Made by a program: the position numbers and the translations under genes. The notes beneath the pieces are model-generated. The model was not told the origin of the DNA. It was given only the letters and a program-made list of their open reading frames with translations, and did no database searches. From Oleispira sp036960605 (GTDB lineage Bacteria; Pseudomonadota; Gammaproteobacteria; Pseudomonadales; Oceanobacteraceae), in contig JBALXI010000021.1 in the NCBI GenBank assembly GCA_036960605.1, positions 1 to 64,000 of the forward strand: a DNA stretch of 64,000 nt, written 5' to 3'. Below, piece after piece: positions 53,268-62,666 of this stretch (position 1 is its first letter; every line of letters starts with the position of its first letter).

Positions 53268-54779
53268 TTATAACGAGTTCACAAACTTAATCAGCGCGGT
53301 ACGCTCTGATTTTTTTAATTGAATAAAGCGTGCTTTGGCTGTGTTTGCTTCACCGCCGTGCCATAGAACAGCTTCCTCAACGGAACGTGCACGTCCATCG
53401 TGTAATAAAGTATTACTACCATTAACTTGCTGTAATAGGCCCACTCCCCATAAGGGTGCTGTCCGCCACTCATAACCTGATGCTAAAAAGTCAGGGCGTC
53501 CATCTGCAAGTTCAGGTCCCATGTCATGTAGTAATAAATCAGTGTAAGGCCAAATGATTTGTTCTGACAAGTGGGGTGCAACATCACTTTTTTGTGTAAT
53601 GAAACGAGGAACATGACATTGATTGCATCCTACTTGATAAAATAATGTGCGGCCTTGCATAACGTGTTTGTTCTGGCTATTTCGACGAATAACAGGAGCC
53701 AAATCACGGTTGAAGTTACTGGTTAAAGTGAGTAGTGAATCAGATAACTCTACGTTGCCATGCCTTTTAGTATTACCATTTCTAATAGCTAAGCAACTAG
53801 GCTGATTGTTTGTGCAGGGTTGATCTGGGAATAGAGGGTTACTGATGCCTAAGTCATTTTTGAACGCGCCAGCGACAATCATTTTTAGTGTAGGCTTATT
53901 TGCTTTAAGTCCAAAGCGGCCAGCCACGGTTGCTTGCTTTTCAACATCCCAAACTTGATTTAAGCGGCCAGAAATTCCATCACTATTGGCATCATCCTCA
54001 TCGCTTATTATTTGTAGGTCTTGTTCAGCAATTAATTCTAACAATCCCATTCCATGGATAGCGGGAGCGACGCGAATACTGAAAAGAGTATCGTCGCCTA
54101 ATGGGCCGTAGCCTAAATTGGTAAATTCTAATCGAGGTTTACGTAATTCAACCTGTTGTTGATCGGGATAAGTAAAAATTTGCTTATCCCAATGAACATA
54201 GATGTAAGCTTCTGGGGCGACATCGTGCTGTAACGCACCAGGCTTTTGTGAATGACGTAATTGATGAGCCAAAGAGACGGATTGCCCTTGCATTTGGTCG
54301 CCATAAACTGGATGTGGGATTACCCCATCTGTTGTCAATTTATTGTGATCATTTCCCGGTTTACTTAAGCGTACTAGGGTACTGCTCAGTGCAAGTTTAT
54401 TGTCTATCGGAATAGACCCTTTGCCTCCCTTAACATGGCAAGATAAACAAGTACGAGCATTATAAATAGGACCCAAACCATCGCGGGCATCGGTAATTGT
54501 AGGTGCTTTTACCCATGGCTGATTGGCTAAGGCTTTGCCTGCATGAAAATTAGGTTTTAGTGCTGTATCTAAGTTAGCAGAAGGTCGCTGAAAACTTGGG
54601 AAAGGCATGTCTGAAACACTGGTTTCACCACCAGGTTTACTTTCTGTAGAGTTAAATGCTGGAGCGGACAATTTAGTATAATCGGTTAGAATAAGATCGA
54701 TTTTTGATAAAGAATGTGTACTTTGTTCACAAGCGGTCAGGCAAGTTAAAGCGCTGATGATTAATAAAAAGACTCTCAT
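53268..54779 (-). CDS. Di-heme DUF1111 'thiol oxidoreductase'-like lipoprotein
   Basis: A 503-residue lipoprotein (lipobox CLTACEQ, Cys17) with two heme c sites: CLSCH (111-115) and CNQCH (~384-388). The layout matches DUF1111, called di-heme oxidoreductase (putative peroxidase); 'WRTAPLWGVGL' and 'LHDGRARSVEEAVLWHGGEA' in parts are the C-terminal family motifs. It probably carries out periplasmic redox chemistry on iron or an iron carrier; this is inferred from the imelysin and receptor neighbours. It is 116 bases after the first imelysin, with a hairpin between. Confidence 0.9.
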   Translation of the reverse strand: MRVFLLIISALTCLTACEQSTHSLSKIDLILTDYTKLSAPAFNSTESKPGGETSVSDMPFPSFQRPSANLDTALKPNFHAGKALANQPWVKAPTITDARDGLGPIYNARTCLSCHVKGGKGSIPIDNKLALSSTLVRLSKPGNDHNKLTTDGVIPHPVYGDQMQGQSVSLAHQLRHSQKPGALQHDVAPEAYIYVHWDKQIFTYPDQQQVELRKPRLEFTNLGYGPLGDDTLFSIRVAPAIHGMGLLELIAEQDLQIISDEDDANSDGISGRLNQVWDVEKQATVAGRFGLKANKPTLKMIVAGAFKNDLGISNPLFPDQPCTNNQPSCLAIRNGNTKRHGNVELSDSLLTLTSNFNRDLAPVIRRNSQNKHVMQGRTLFYQVGCNQCHVPRFITQKSDVAPHLSEQIIWPYTDLLLHDMGPELADGRPDFLASGYEWRTAPLWGVGLLQQVNGSNTLLHDGRARSVEEAVLWHGGEANTAKARFIQLKKSERTALIKFVNSL

Positions 54780-54836
54780 TTAGTACCTACTGCTTTCACT
54801 AAAGAGTGGATTGAAAATTATTTGCGTTAAGATAGC

Positions 54837-54863
54837 AGAAAGCCGAGCAGAGCTCGGCTTTCT
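54837..54863 (-). terminator. Internal hairpin in the iron operon
   Basis: AGAAAGCCGAGC (54837-54848) and GCTCGGCTTTCT (54852-54863) form a perfect 12-base stem with an AGA loop. On the minus strand it comes 32 bases after the imelysin stop. No good T-run follows, so it may be a partial terminator or an mRNA stabiliser that lowers the genes downstream. Confidence 0.7.
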
Positions 54864-54895
54864 GGATCAATAAAAATGTATTTTATTGAAAATCC

Positions 54896-56326
54896 TTATC
54901 CAGGACATACTTCAGTTGGATTTTGAGTATTACAACCAGAAGCATCCTCTTCTACAACGGTACCTAGCTTAAGTTTAGTCGCAATTGTTTGAATGACAGT
55001 CGCTTGGGCATTCAACGCTTTAATTGTGATAGATACAGGGTTTGTTGCAACGTTCTCATCCGTTTTATTGACTGCCATAATCAATACGTCAAACGGCTGT
55101 CCGTCACGAGCTTTAGCATCAATAGCCTTATAGCCTGCTTCCGTTGTTGCTAATGCAGCGGCTAATGTTGATGAGTCAGTTGTTAACTCAAGGCTTGCTA
55201 GATAGTCATTGAAACCATAGCCAGATACTTTAGTTCCAGCATCATCAGTACCATTTAACGTACTGTCATAACCACCATAAGTACCGGTGAAGCTATTTGA
55301 GACACCTTCAGCATTCAGCCAGATATCACGGTGTGTATTATCTGAGAAGCAAGAATGTTCATCTTCTTGTGAGTTAGAAGAGAAAGCAATTTGCATACGC
55401 TCACCGGCTAATTCACCTTCAGAAAGTGTACCCATGCCCGTTAGGATTTGAGCTAGCTTTGCTTGGCCATCGGCTTCACTAGTAATCTTCGTAAAAGTAT
55501 TACGATAAGTTGCACCAGGAGCCCATGCAGCTTGAACGGCTTCAAGGTCTTCAATTAATTTATCAACAACCACTTCAAGAAAAGCATGACGGCGAGCAGC
55601 TGGAGATTGTGCGTTCGCAACATCGGTTGTGAAATCAGCTAGTGGACGTTGGCCACCCGCTGATGTTGAGTTAACGGCATTATTACGGTCAGTACCATCA
55701 GTCACTGATTGATTTGTAGTATTTAAATCTTGTCCCCATAGAATGAATTCAATCGCATGGTAGCCAGAAATTACATCATGTTCGTCTTCTGCAGATAATG
55801 TGTTGCCTAAAAGATCAGCGTCAATTACAACATTCACATTACCAATGATATTGTTTGCCTGAGCAGCTTGTGCTTGTGCAGCTGTGATTGCGCCGCCACC
55901 ATTGATTCCTGCGTCATTAGCCGTAATACCAACCTGGTCATCACCAAAATCAGAAGCATTAGTTTCAACATAATCGATAAGCGCTTCACCTAGAGGCCAA
56001 GCGTTAAGGTCGCCTTCAACATCTAAAGAGTCAACTGGTGTATTACGGAAGCGATAAACTTCAGTCTGGCCATAAGGCTCACGAGATACTAACCAAGCTG
56101 TTTTAGCTGCGGTTAGGGTAGCAACTGTTGGAGTTTCTTTTAACGCAGCGAGTGCAGCTTTTAATGTTTTAGCCGTAGTTACTGAGTCGCTATAAGCGGC
56201 ATGTGCAATATCAGCGTTGGTATTTAATACACGCTGAATAGGGGAAGCTGATGACTTGTCATCGCCGCCACAAGCAATCAATAAAGATGCTGAAGTAATG
56301 CAGGCTGCAAGTTTAAGAAATTTCAT
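54896..56326 (-). CDS. Imelysin-family iron-regulated lipoprotein
   Basis: A 476-residue lipoprotein (lipobox LLIACGG, Cys19) of the imelysin/IrpA family. The motif GYHAIEF (GxHxxE, His190, Glu193) is intact, followed by 'LWGQDLN', and 'WLVSREPYGQTEVYRF' in parts is near the N-terminus. These proteins are periplasmic or outer-membrane, iron-regulated and help iron uptake. It is the first gene of the minus-strand iron operon. Two Fur-like sites lie in the 234-base gap to the divergent di-heme gene. Confidence 0.93.
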   Translation of the reverse strand: MKFLKLAACITSASLLIACGGDDKSSASPIQRVLNTNADIAHAAYSDSVTTAKTLKAALAALKETPTVATLTAAKTAWLVSREPYGQTEVYRFRNTPVDSLDVEGDLNAWPLGEALIDYVETNASDFGDDQVGITANDAGINGGGAITAAQAQAAQANNIIGNVNVVIDADLLGNTLSAEDEHDVISGYHAIEFILWGQDLNTTNQSVTDGTDRNNAVNSTSAGGQRPLADFTTDVANAQSPAARRHAFLEVVVDKLIEDLEAVQAAWAPGATYRNTFTKITSEADGQAKLAQILTGMGTLSEGELAGERMQIAFSSNSQEDEHSCFSDNTHRDIWLNAEGVSNSFTGTYGGYDSTLNGTDDAGTKVSGYGFNDYLASLELTTDSSTLAAALATTEAGYKAIDAKARDGQPFDVLIMAVNKTDENVATNPVSITIKALNAQATVIQTIATKLKLGTVVEEDASGCNTQNPTEVCPG

Positions 56327-56410
56327 GTGCTAGATCCTATCTATTATTTATATACGTACTTTTATTGAGTACAGTTCTGACTGGGTAATTAATGATCGAC
56401 ACGGTAATAC

Positions 56411-56434
56411 AAATGACAATGATTTGCAATAACA
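56411..56434. promoter_or_regulatory. Fur-like site 1
   Basis: AAATGACAATGATTTGCAATAACA partly matches the Fur consensus GATAATGATAATCATTATC, mainly in the ACAATGATT half. It lies ~85 bases before the imelysin start. Weak on its own. Confidence 0.5.
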
Positions 56435-56464
56435 TAGGCTTATGATAAGTGATCTCATTGTCCT

Positions 56465-56487
56465 ATGACAATAATTCTCATTACATA
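56465..56487. promoter_or_regulatory. Fur-like site 2
   Basis: GACAATAATTCTCATTACATA, with the ATAATTCTCATTA core, matches Fur boxes well (several positions of the hexamer repeat model). It lies between the divergent imelysin and di-heme peroxidase genes and about 75-95 bases before the latter. Confidence 0.65.
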
Positions 56488-56560
56488 ACCTTAGTAAATA
56501 TAGTACTATTCGCCCTACTTGATCGAGATTTGTAAGATAAAAAACCTGTAAAGGTTAACG

Positions 56561-57931
56561 GTGATAGGTATGCAAAAAGTAGTAATAGGATTGGTATTGT
56601 GTGGTGCCATATCAACTTTAATGACGGCTTGTGGTGGTGATTCATCCCATACGAAAACTGTGGATGAAGCGGTAGTAGTCGTACCGGAAGTTTGTAACGG
56701 CTTTACTGGCACAGGTGCTGTGCAAATTACTGATATTGAGAAGAAAGCATTATTAGGTAAAAAGTTATTTCATGACAAAAACTTATCAAAAGAGAGAACG
56801 CAATCTTGTGCCTCTTGCCATAATCCTGAGCAGGGCTTTATCGATGATCGTCCTAATGATTCGAGTCTAGGGGGTATTGCTCCTGGAGGTTCATTAGGTG
56901 ATGACACTCTTTCTATTGGCGATCGAAATTCCCCTACGGCAGCTTATGCTGCTTTTAGTCCTCACTTTAAATGCGGTACTCGTGCTCGAGTCGCAAGTCA
57001 GAAAACCAGTGGCATTGAAGATTATGTAGGCTTTATCGGTGGTCAATTTTGGGATGGACGTGAAGCGAACCTTAGCGGGCAAGCGGGTGGTCCACCGACA
57101 AATCCTGGTGAAATGAATATGCCCTCCAAAGCCGCGGTGGTTGAGCGTTTAAAAGAAAATGCGGCATATGTGACATCATTTGAAAGTTTATACACTGCGG
57201 ATATTTTTGATGATGTTGATGCTGCTTATGCAGCGATGGCAGAAAGTATTGCTGCGTTTGAAACCACCGCGAGTGAAGAATTTTATCCGTTTGATTCTAA
57301 ATATGATCGATCACTATTAGTCGACACTGAGCTAGATTATTTTGATTATGGAACGATATCTCTTGCTGCAACAGGCAAGACGCGCTTCTTTTCATCTGAT
57401 TTAACCTGCGCGGCATGCCACCAGTTACGTGCTATTGGTGATAAAGGGGAGATATTCTCAAGTTTCGAATTCCATAATATTGGTGTACCAGAAAACAAAG
57501 CGCTGCGTATTCATAGTAAAGCTACGACTTTAGATAACGGTTTGTTAAATAATCCGAACGTCACTCATGAAAGTGAAAAAGGTAAATTCAAGGTACCAAC
57601 GTTACGTAACATTGCGGTGACAGCACCCTATATGCACAACGGTATTTTTAACGAATTAGAAACCGTGATTCATTTTTATCAGCACGTAAAAGAAAAAGCG
57701 CTGAATATAAAAACGGGCGCAACTATTGAATTGGTCGATAATCCTGAAACAATTTTGCCTTGGGGAGATGCTGAAATTAATGAAAATATCGAGCATGACT
57801 TACTGGGTGGTAACGATATCAATCTAGATGAAGATGAAGTTAAAGAGATAGTCTGCTTCTTGATGTCATTAACTGATAAACGCTATGAGCATTTATTGGA
57901 TCAAGACAAAGCTAGATCGTGTGGTTTGTGA
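56561..57931 (+). CDS. Cytochrome c peroxidase/MauG-like di-heme lipoprotein
   Basis: A 456-residue lipoprotein (lipobox LMTACGG, Cys24) with two heme c motifs, CASCH (83-87) and CAACH (~282-286), and the family's 'FKVPTLRNIAVTAPYMHNGIF' region in parts (PTLRNIAVTAPYMHNG). It resembles bacterial di-heme cytochrome c peroxidases and MauG-like proteins. It opens with GTG at 56561 (AAGG six bases before); ATG 56570 is an alternative. Divergent from the imelysin operon and followed by a TonB receptor, it probably does redox chemistry on the imported iron carrier; this is inferred. Confidence 0.9.
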   Translation: MIGMQKVVIGLVLCGAISTLMTACGGDSSHTKTVDEAVVVVPEVCNGFTGTGAVQITDIEKKALLGKKLFHDKNLSKERTQSCASCHNPEQGFIDDRPNDSSLGGIAPGGSLGDDTLSIGDRNSPTAAYAAFSPHFKCGTRARVASQKTSGIEDYVGFIGGQFWDGREANLSGQAGGPPTNPGEMNMPSKAAVVERLKENAAYVTSFESLYTADIFDDVDAAYAAMAESIAAFETTASEEFYPFDSKYDRSLLVDTELDYFDYGTISLAATGKTRFFSSDLTCAACHQLRAIGDKGEIFSSFEFHNIGVPENKALRIHSKATTLDNGLLNNPNVTHESEKGKFKVPTLRNIAVTAPYMHNGIFNELETVIHFYQHVKEKALNIKTGATIELVDNPETILPWGDAEINENIEHDLLGGNDINLDEDEVKEIVCFLMSLTDKRYEHLLDQDKARSCGL

Positions 57932-57940
57932 TAACTCTCT

Positions 57941-57972
57941 GAGTAAGTAGTTTAAGAATCAGCTACTTACTC
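57941..57972 (+). terminator. Hairpin after the di-heme peroxidase gene
   Basis: GAGTAAGTAG (57941-57950) pairs perfectly with CTACTTACTC (57963-57972). There is no T-run directly after. The next gene has its own Fur-like site, so separate transcripts are likely. Confidence 0.5.
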
Positions 57973-58054
57973 ACTTCTAACGTTTTAAAGCTGTGCTGCA
58001 ATGGCTTTAAAATCCATCGCCATGAAATAAGAATGTATGGAATAACAGTAAGTT

Positions 58055-58074
58055 ATTAAAAATCATTCTCATTC
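58055..58074. promoter_or_regulatory. Fur box upstream of the FecA-like receptor
   Basis: ATTAAAAATCATTCTCATTC, on the other strand GAATGAGAATGATTTTTAAT, is close to the classic GAATGAGAATGATT-type Fur box. It lies about 45 bases before the receptor start. Confidence 0.78.
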
Positions 58075-58117
58075 GTGTTTAAATACTCGCCTTATTATTC
58101 TTTTGCTGGAGCCTGCT

Positions 58118-60343
58118 GTGTCGAATATCGGTCCTGCTGCTTATACCTTGTCTTTATTTACCTGTTTAATAACCAGTTCATTCTTTCTGATGGCCGAAGA
58201 ACCACCGAAGGAAGGGGTTACTCTCGATAATGTATATATAACAGGAGGTAAGGATAGCATTTCGCGCAAGCCAGGTTCTGCGACCTTAATCGATGACATT
58301 GCTCTTGAATCTTTTGAATATACAGATATTCATCGGGTATTAAATGCAGTGCCGGGGGTGAATTTACAGGAAGAAGATGGATATGGTTTACGCCCGAATA
58401 TCGGTTTACGCGGAACTTCCCCTGAGCGAAGTAAAAAAATTACAGTAATGGAGGATGGTATTTTATCGGGACCGGCTCCGTACTCTGCCCCCGCCGCTTA
58501 TTATTTTCCAAATATTTCACGTATGGGGGGGGTTGAAGTGTTTAAAGGTCCATCAACCATCCAATATGGTCCCGCAACTGTTGGCGGAGCGATTAACTTG
58601 GTGAGTCGTGCGATACCCTATTCAGCAACCGGAGAGCTTGACGTGCAATACGGCAGTCATGATTTTCAGCGTTATAATGCTTATTACGGTGAGCAAATTG
58701 ATAATGTTGGCTATTTAATTGAAGGCCTGAGAGTGAGTGCCGGAGGCTTTAAAGAACTTGATGGAAAATCAAAGCAAACAGGATTTGTGCGTAACGATAT
58801 TAATCTTAAAAGCAGCTGGCAGGTCTTAGGTGCTAGCAGTCATCTTTTTCAAATGAAATTAGGGTATGCGGATGAAGATTCTAATGAAACCTATTTAGGT
58901 CTAACAAGGGATGACTTTGATAATAACCCTTACCGACGTTATTCCGCGTCTCAACTCGATAATACCGAATGGCAACATCAGCAAATACAATTGAGTCATC
59001 AATTTGAGAACGATAACATTGTTATTAGTAGTGATGTCTATCGCAATAACTTTACCCGCGATTGGTTCAAGGTTAATAACTTTAAGAACAGCTCTGTTAG
59101 TTTGCAAAATGTACTTGAGGATCCGGATAATACGATTTACGACGATTATTATAATGTTCTGACAGGAGATGCCGCGAGTACACCAGGACAAGAGTTATTG
59201 ATTGGGAATAATGGCCGTACTTATATTTCACAAGGAGTTCAAACACGGATTAATTCATCGTTTGACTGGGTAAGTACAAAGCATGAGATTGAAGTGGGCC
59301 TTCGGTATCATCAGGATGAAGTAAAAAGATTACATACTGAGCAAGATTATAATACGTTAGTGGGAGGTGCCTTACAGGCAGTCGATGGGACTTTTAAAAC
59401 CACGACCGATAATGAAGCAGATAGCAGAGCGTTAGCTATTTATATACAAGACGAAATTAGTTTTTCAGATACAACGGTTACGATGGGTGCTCGCCATGAA
59501 AACATAGTCTCGACTAAAACAACTTATGGTAATACTACGGGTATAAAAGAGCAGAAAGATACGATCGAGCAATCCATATTGCTGCCTGGAATTGGTGTCT
59601 ATTCCCAGCTATCTCAAGATGTTGGGGTATTAGCGGGTATCTATAAAGGATTTACTGCTGCGACCGCCGGGGGGAGTGGGAATATAGAGCCAGAATTAAG
59701 TACGAATTATGAGTTGGGTACACGTTTTTCAGGCAACTTTGGAAAATCGGAAGTGATCGCTTTTTTAAATGACTATAGCCAGTTTAGTGGGACTTGTAGC
59801 TTTGCCCAGGGTTCTTGCGATTCTAGTGCGACAGGGGTTCAGCAAAATGCAGGAAGTGCGATCGTTGCTGGAGTCGAGGCAAGTTGGAATAATGAAATTA
59901 TAATGTCTGCTTATCTTATTCCGATGAGCTTGAGTTATACCTATAGCTACGGTGAGTTCGGGGAAGATTTTGTTGATAGTACTGGTGCTTTTGGTAAGAA
60001 AGGACAAAAAATAGAGAAAGGTTATCGGATCGGCTATTTGCCAGAGCATAGATTGAATGCGCAGGTTGGAATTACAGAAGGCGATTGGAAAGTAAATACC
60101 TCACTTCTCTATCAAAGTGAAACGCGTAATATTCCAGGTATCGGTAGTATCGCTAAAGCTGATTTAGTTGAAGCCCATATGATTGTCGATATCAGTGCGA
60201 GCTATCAGTACATGACTGACCTGCAATTTTACAGCACCCTAGATAATCTACTTGATGAACAGTATATAGCGGGTGTTAAACCGTATGGCTTCCGCCCAGG
60301 CAAGCCTCGCTCTATTAATGTAGGTGCAAAATATAGCTTTTGA
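58118..60343 (+). CDS. TonB-dependent receptor, FecA-like
   Basis: A 741-residue outer-membrane receptor with a signal peptide (~1-27), a plug domain ('VLNAVPGVNLQEEDGYGLRPNIGLRGTSPERS' in parts: RPNIGLRGTSPERS, typical of FecA/ferric-citrate-like receptors) and a barrel ending in Phe (GAKYSF). The GTG at 58118 has GGAG six bases before and is preferred over a TTG at 58103. No fecIR regulators and no STN signalling domain are present, so control is by the Fur box at 58055. It probably imports an iron chelate that is handled by the periplasmic imelysin/di-heme proteins encoded next to it. Confidence 0.92.
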   Translation: MSNIGPAAYTLSLFTCLITSSFFLMAEEPPKEGVTLDNVYITGGKDSISRKPGSATLIDDIALESFEYTDIHRVLNAVPGVNLQEEDGYGLRPNIGLRGTSPERSKKITVMEDGILSGPAPYSAPAAYYFPNISRMGGVEVFKGPSTIQYGPATVGGAINLVSRAIPYSATGELDVQYGSHDFQRYNAYYGEQIDNVGYLIEGLRVSAGGFKELDGKSKQTGFVRNDINLKSSWQVLGASSHLFQMKLGYADEDSNETYLGLTRDDFDNNPYRRYSASQLDNTEWQHQQIQLSHQFENDNIVISSDVYRNNFTRDWFKVNNFKNSSVSLQNVLEDPDNTIYDDYYNVLTGDAASTPGQELLIGNNGRTYISQGVQTRINSSFDWVSTKHEIEVGLRYHQDEVKRLHTEQDYNTLVGGALQAVDGTFKTTTDNEADSRALAIYIQDEISFSDTTVTMGARHENIVSTKTTYGNTTGIKEQKDTIEQSILLPGIGVYSQLSQDVGVLAGIYKGFTAATAGGSGNIEPELSTNYELGTRFSGNFGKSEVIAFLNDYSQFSGTCSFAQGSCDSSATGVQQNAGSAIVAGVEASWNNEIIMSAYLIPMSLSYTYSYGEFGEDFVDSTGAFGKKGQKIEKGYRIGYLPEHRLNAQVGITEGDWKVNTSLLYQSETRNIPGIGSIAKADLVEAHMIVDISASYQYMTDLQFYSTLDNLLDEQYIAGVKPYGFRPGKPRSINVGAKYSF

Positions 60344-60455
60344 TTGATAGCGGCTTTTCCTCGATAGGAAGAGGGTTCCTAATCGACTGCTTCTAACGTA
60401 TAACTATTTAACGTTTATTTAATCACGCGATGATGTTTACTTAATTGCATCGATG

Positions 60456-60490
60456 AAGCCATTATTCCTAGGGATAATGGCTTTTTTTTT
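60456..60490 (+). terminator. Rho-independent terminator after the receptor gene
   Basis: AAGCCATTAT (60456-60465) pairs with ATAATGGCTT (60474-60483), followed by a run of T to 60490. It separates the TonB receptor from the NYN gene, which starts 13 bases on. Confidence 0.88.
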
Positions 60491-60502
60491 AGAGAGTACC
60501 TG

Positions 60503-60982
60503 ATGAAAAAAATTGCCATCTTTAGTGACGTGCAAAATATCTATTACACTACGCGCGATGTCTATGGCCGTTCATTTAACTACCGCAGCTTATGGAAGAA
60601 AATTGCCAGTCAGGGTGAGATCGTTGCAGCCACGGCTTACGCGATTCATAAAGGCGATGATCAGCAGATTAAATTTCAAGATGCGCTCAAGCACATTGGT
60701 TTTGAAGTGAAGCTTAAGCCTTATATCCAGCGCAGCGATGGCAGTGCCAAAGGTGACTGGGATGTCGGTATCGCCATTGATGTGATGGAAGCGGCAGCTT
60801 CCGGTGATGTGGATACCATTATTCTGTTATCGGGGGATGGCGATTTTGATTTGTTATTGAAGAAAATTAGTCAATCTTATGGAATTACGACAGAGGTATA
60901 TGGTGTGCCTAAGCTAACGGCGGGCTCTTTGATTGAAGCGGCTGATCAGTTTCATCCTATTCGCCAAGATCTATTAATGTAA
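60503..60982 (+). CDS. NYN/LabA-like (DUF88) protein
   Basis: A 159-residue NYN-domain protein of the PIN-like nuclease fold. Acidic residues of the active-site type are in 'FSDVQNIYY' (Asp near 9), 'KGDWDVGIAID' (~87-97) and 'LSGDGDFDLLL' (~111-121), all intact, so RNA cleavage is possible though unproven for LabA-like members. No antitoxin-like partner is adjacent. The ATG comes right after the T-run of the previous terminator and is followed by 160 bases without a gene. Confidence 0.9.
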   Translation: MKKIAIFSDVQNIYYTTRDVYGRSFNYRSLWKKIASQGEIVAATAYAIHKGDDQQIKFQDALKHIGFEVKLKPYIQRSDGSAKGDWDVGIAIDVMEAAASGDVDTIILLSGDGDFDLLLKKISQSYGITTEVYGVPKLTAGSLIEAADQFHPIRQDLLM

Positions 60983-61139
60983 GTATTAGCAAGGTGATTA
61001 AATGGGCAGATTAGATCTAGTGATTATTGCGTAGTGTGGGCGATGTGTCTGTTTAGTTACGTTATTAATACTAGAACCCCACAGAATTTAAATGGGGTAA
61101 CGCTATACTTCTGAATACTATCAGTAAGACTATAGTTTC

Positions 61140-61478
61140 ATGAAATATATTAGACCCATTTTCATCTTTGTTATGTGCCTCGTTTTATTAGGCTGCCAGT
61201 TGACGAGAGAACCTTTTGAAATGCAGGGAAAACCGGGTGATATTGGCGATGCGATGGAGCATTGTCGTGCTTTTTTAAAGCATACCTTACCCGACGATAC
61301 GTTTATTTATGTGGATTCTGCATCCAGTCGTGAAACTCTAGAACATTTTGATATTTTCTTTGATCTAGTCGATAGCGATCAAGAAGGGTATGCCCAGTGT
61401 CGAGTGAACAAGCGCGGCTTAATTTCTTATCATGCTATTCGTGAATTTCGTCAGAAAGGACGTTCTTTTTCTGGGTAA
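61140..61478 (+). CDS. Small hypothetical lipoprotein
   Basis: A 112-residue predicted lipoprotein: signal peptide and lipobox LLGCQ (Cys19), then a soluble part with two cysteines (EHCRAF and QCRV) that could form a disulfide. No family was recognised. It stands alone between the NYN gene and a terminator. Confidence 0.68.
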   Translation: MKYIRPIFIFVMCLVLLGCQLTREPFEMQGKPGDIGDAMEHCRAFLKHTLPDDTFIYVDSASSRETLEHFDIFFDLVDSDQEGYAQCRVNKRGLISYHAIREFRQKGRSFSG

Positions 61479-61502
61479 TTAGCAATATACATTGGGCTTC
61501 AC

Positions 61503-61540
61503 AAAAATGCCGCACGAGTTACCTCGATGCGGCATTTTTT
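61503..61540. terminator. Terminator between convergent genes
   Basis: AAAAATGCCGCA (61503-61514) pairs with TGCGGCATTTTT (61528-61539), with a small CGAG/CTCG stem within the loop. T-runs on both strands make it a good two-way terminator for the small lipoprotein and the adenosine kinase. Confidence 0.85.
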
Positions 61541-61572
61541 ATGGCGCTAATAAACTGAGTGTAATAAGGAAA

Positions 61573-62565
61573 TTACAGTACGTCTTTTAGCGGCGCATGT
61601 TGCTCAGCTTCTAAACGAGGACCAAACTGGCTAACAACCTGAGCCGAAGCGGCGCTGGCTAAACGGCCAGCGGCTGCAAAATCATGTCCATGAGTGATGG
61701 CATACATAAAGGCACCGGCAAACATATCACCGGCACCGTTAGAATCAACAGCGGTGGCTTCATTGGCTTCGATCACATGCAGAGTCTTACCGTCAAACGC
61801 GACTGCGCCTTTATGGCCAAGGGTGATGGCAAAGGTTTTTGCTTGAGTCTTCATGAACGAAATTGCATCTTCTAGCTTATCGGTATCGGCGAATAGCATC
61901 GCTTCTTCTTCGTTACAGAATAAAAGATCTACACCATCGCCGATCATTTCTTTTAAGCCATCTTTGAAGAACTGAACCATGGCTGGATCAGAGAAGGTTA
62001 AAGCCGTTTTAATGCCCTTCTGTTCAGCTAGTTTGCGAACTTGAATCGCGGCGGCACGAGAAAGATCAGACGTTACTAGATAACCTTCAATATAAGCGTA
62101 TTCAGAATCAGCTAATGCCACTTCATCAATGTGCTTTTGTTCTAAGTTAGTCGTGATACCTAAATAGGTATTCATAGTACGTTCAGCATCAGGCGTCACC
62201 ATAACTAAGCATTTACCGGTAACACCTTCGTCACGATCATCGCTTAGATTGGTATCAACACCGGCCGCTTTCATGTCTTGCATGTAAAAGTCACCGGCTT
62301 CATCGTTGGCAACGTTACAGCTATAAAAGGTCTTTGCACCAAAGTAGCTAGCACCAATAATGGTATTGGCTGCACTGCCACCGCAAGCACGTTTTTTCAA
62401 ACCGAAGCGGTCTTTTAATACGGTTAAGCGTTCAGCAAGCTGATCTTCGTCGATCAGAGTCATCATGCCTTTTTCAACATTTAAGTCAGTAAAGAAGCTG
62501 TCTTCAACTTCAAATTCTTTATCAACCAGTGCGTTACCGATGCCGTAAATGTCGTACTTAGCCAT
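61573..62565 (-). CDS. Adenosine kinase (PfkB family)
   Basis: A 330-residue ribokinase-type sugar/nucleoside kinase. 'GGSAANT' (~62-68) is the first PfkB signature and 'DSNGAGDMFAGAFMYA' (~274-289) the second, with the catalytic Asp. It matches the bacterial adenosine kinase group ('YGIGNALVDKEFEV' start), which phosphorylates adenosine to AMP; some relatives have other nucleoside or sugar substrates. It is monocistronic and divergent from mrcB. Confidence 0.9.
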   Translation of the reverse strand: MAKYDIYGIGNALVDKEFEVEDSFFTDLNVEKGMMTLIDEDQLAERLTVLKDRFGLKKRACGGSAANTIIGASYFGAKTFYSCNVANDEAGDFYMQDMKAAGVDTNLSDDRDEGVTGKCLVMVTPDAERTMNTYLGITTNLEQKHIDEVALADSEYAYIEGYLVTSDLSRAAAIQVRKLAEQKGIKTALTFSDPAMVQFFKDGLKEMIGDGVDLLFCNEEEAMLFADTDKLEDAISFMKTQAKTFAITLGHKGAVAFDGKTLHVIEANEATAVDSNGAGDMFAGAFMYAITHGHDFAAAGRLASAASAQVVSQFGPRLEAEQHAPLKDVL

Positions 62566-62666
62566 GCGTAAACTCTCTATATATTGGAATAATGATTATT
62601 GCTTGCCAGCAGTTTAACAGAACTGCAGCGTATGACTAAGTTAGTCTGTGTTAACATGTGCCCCCT

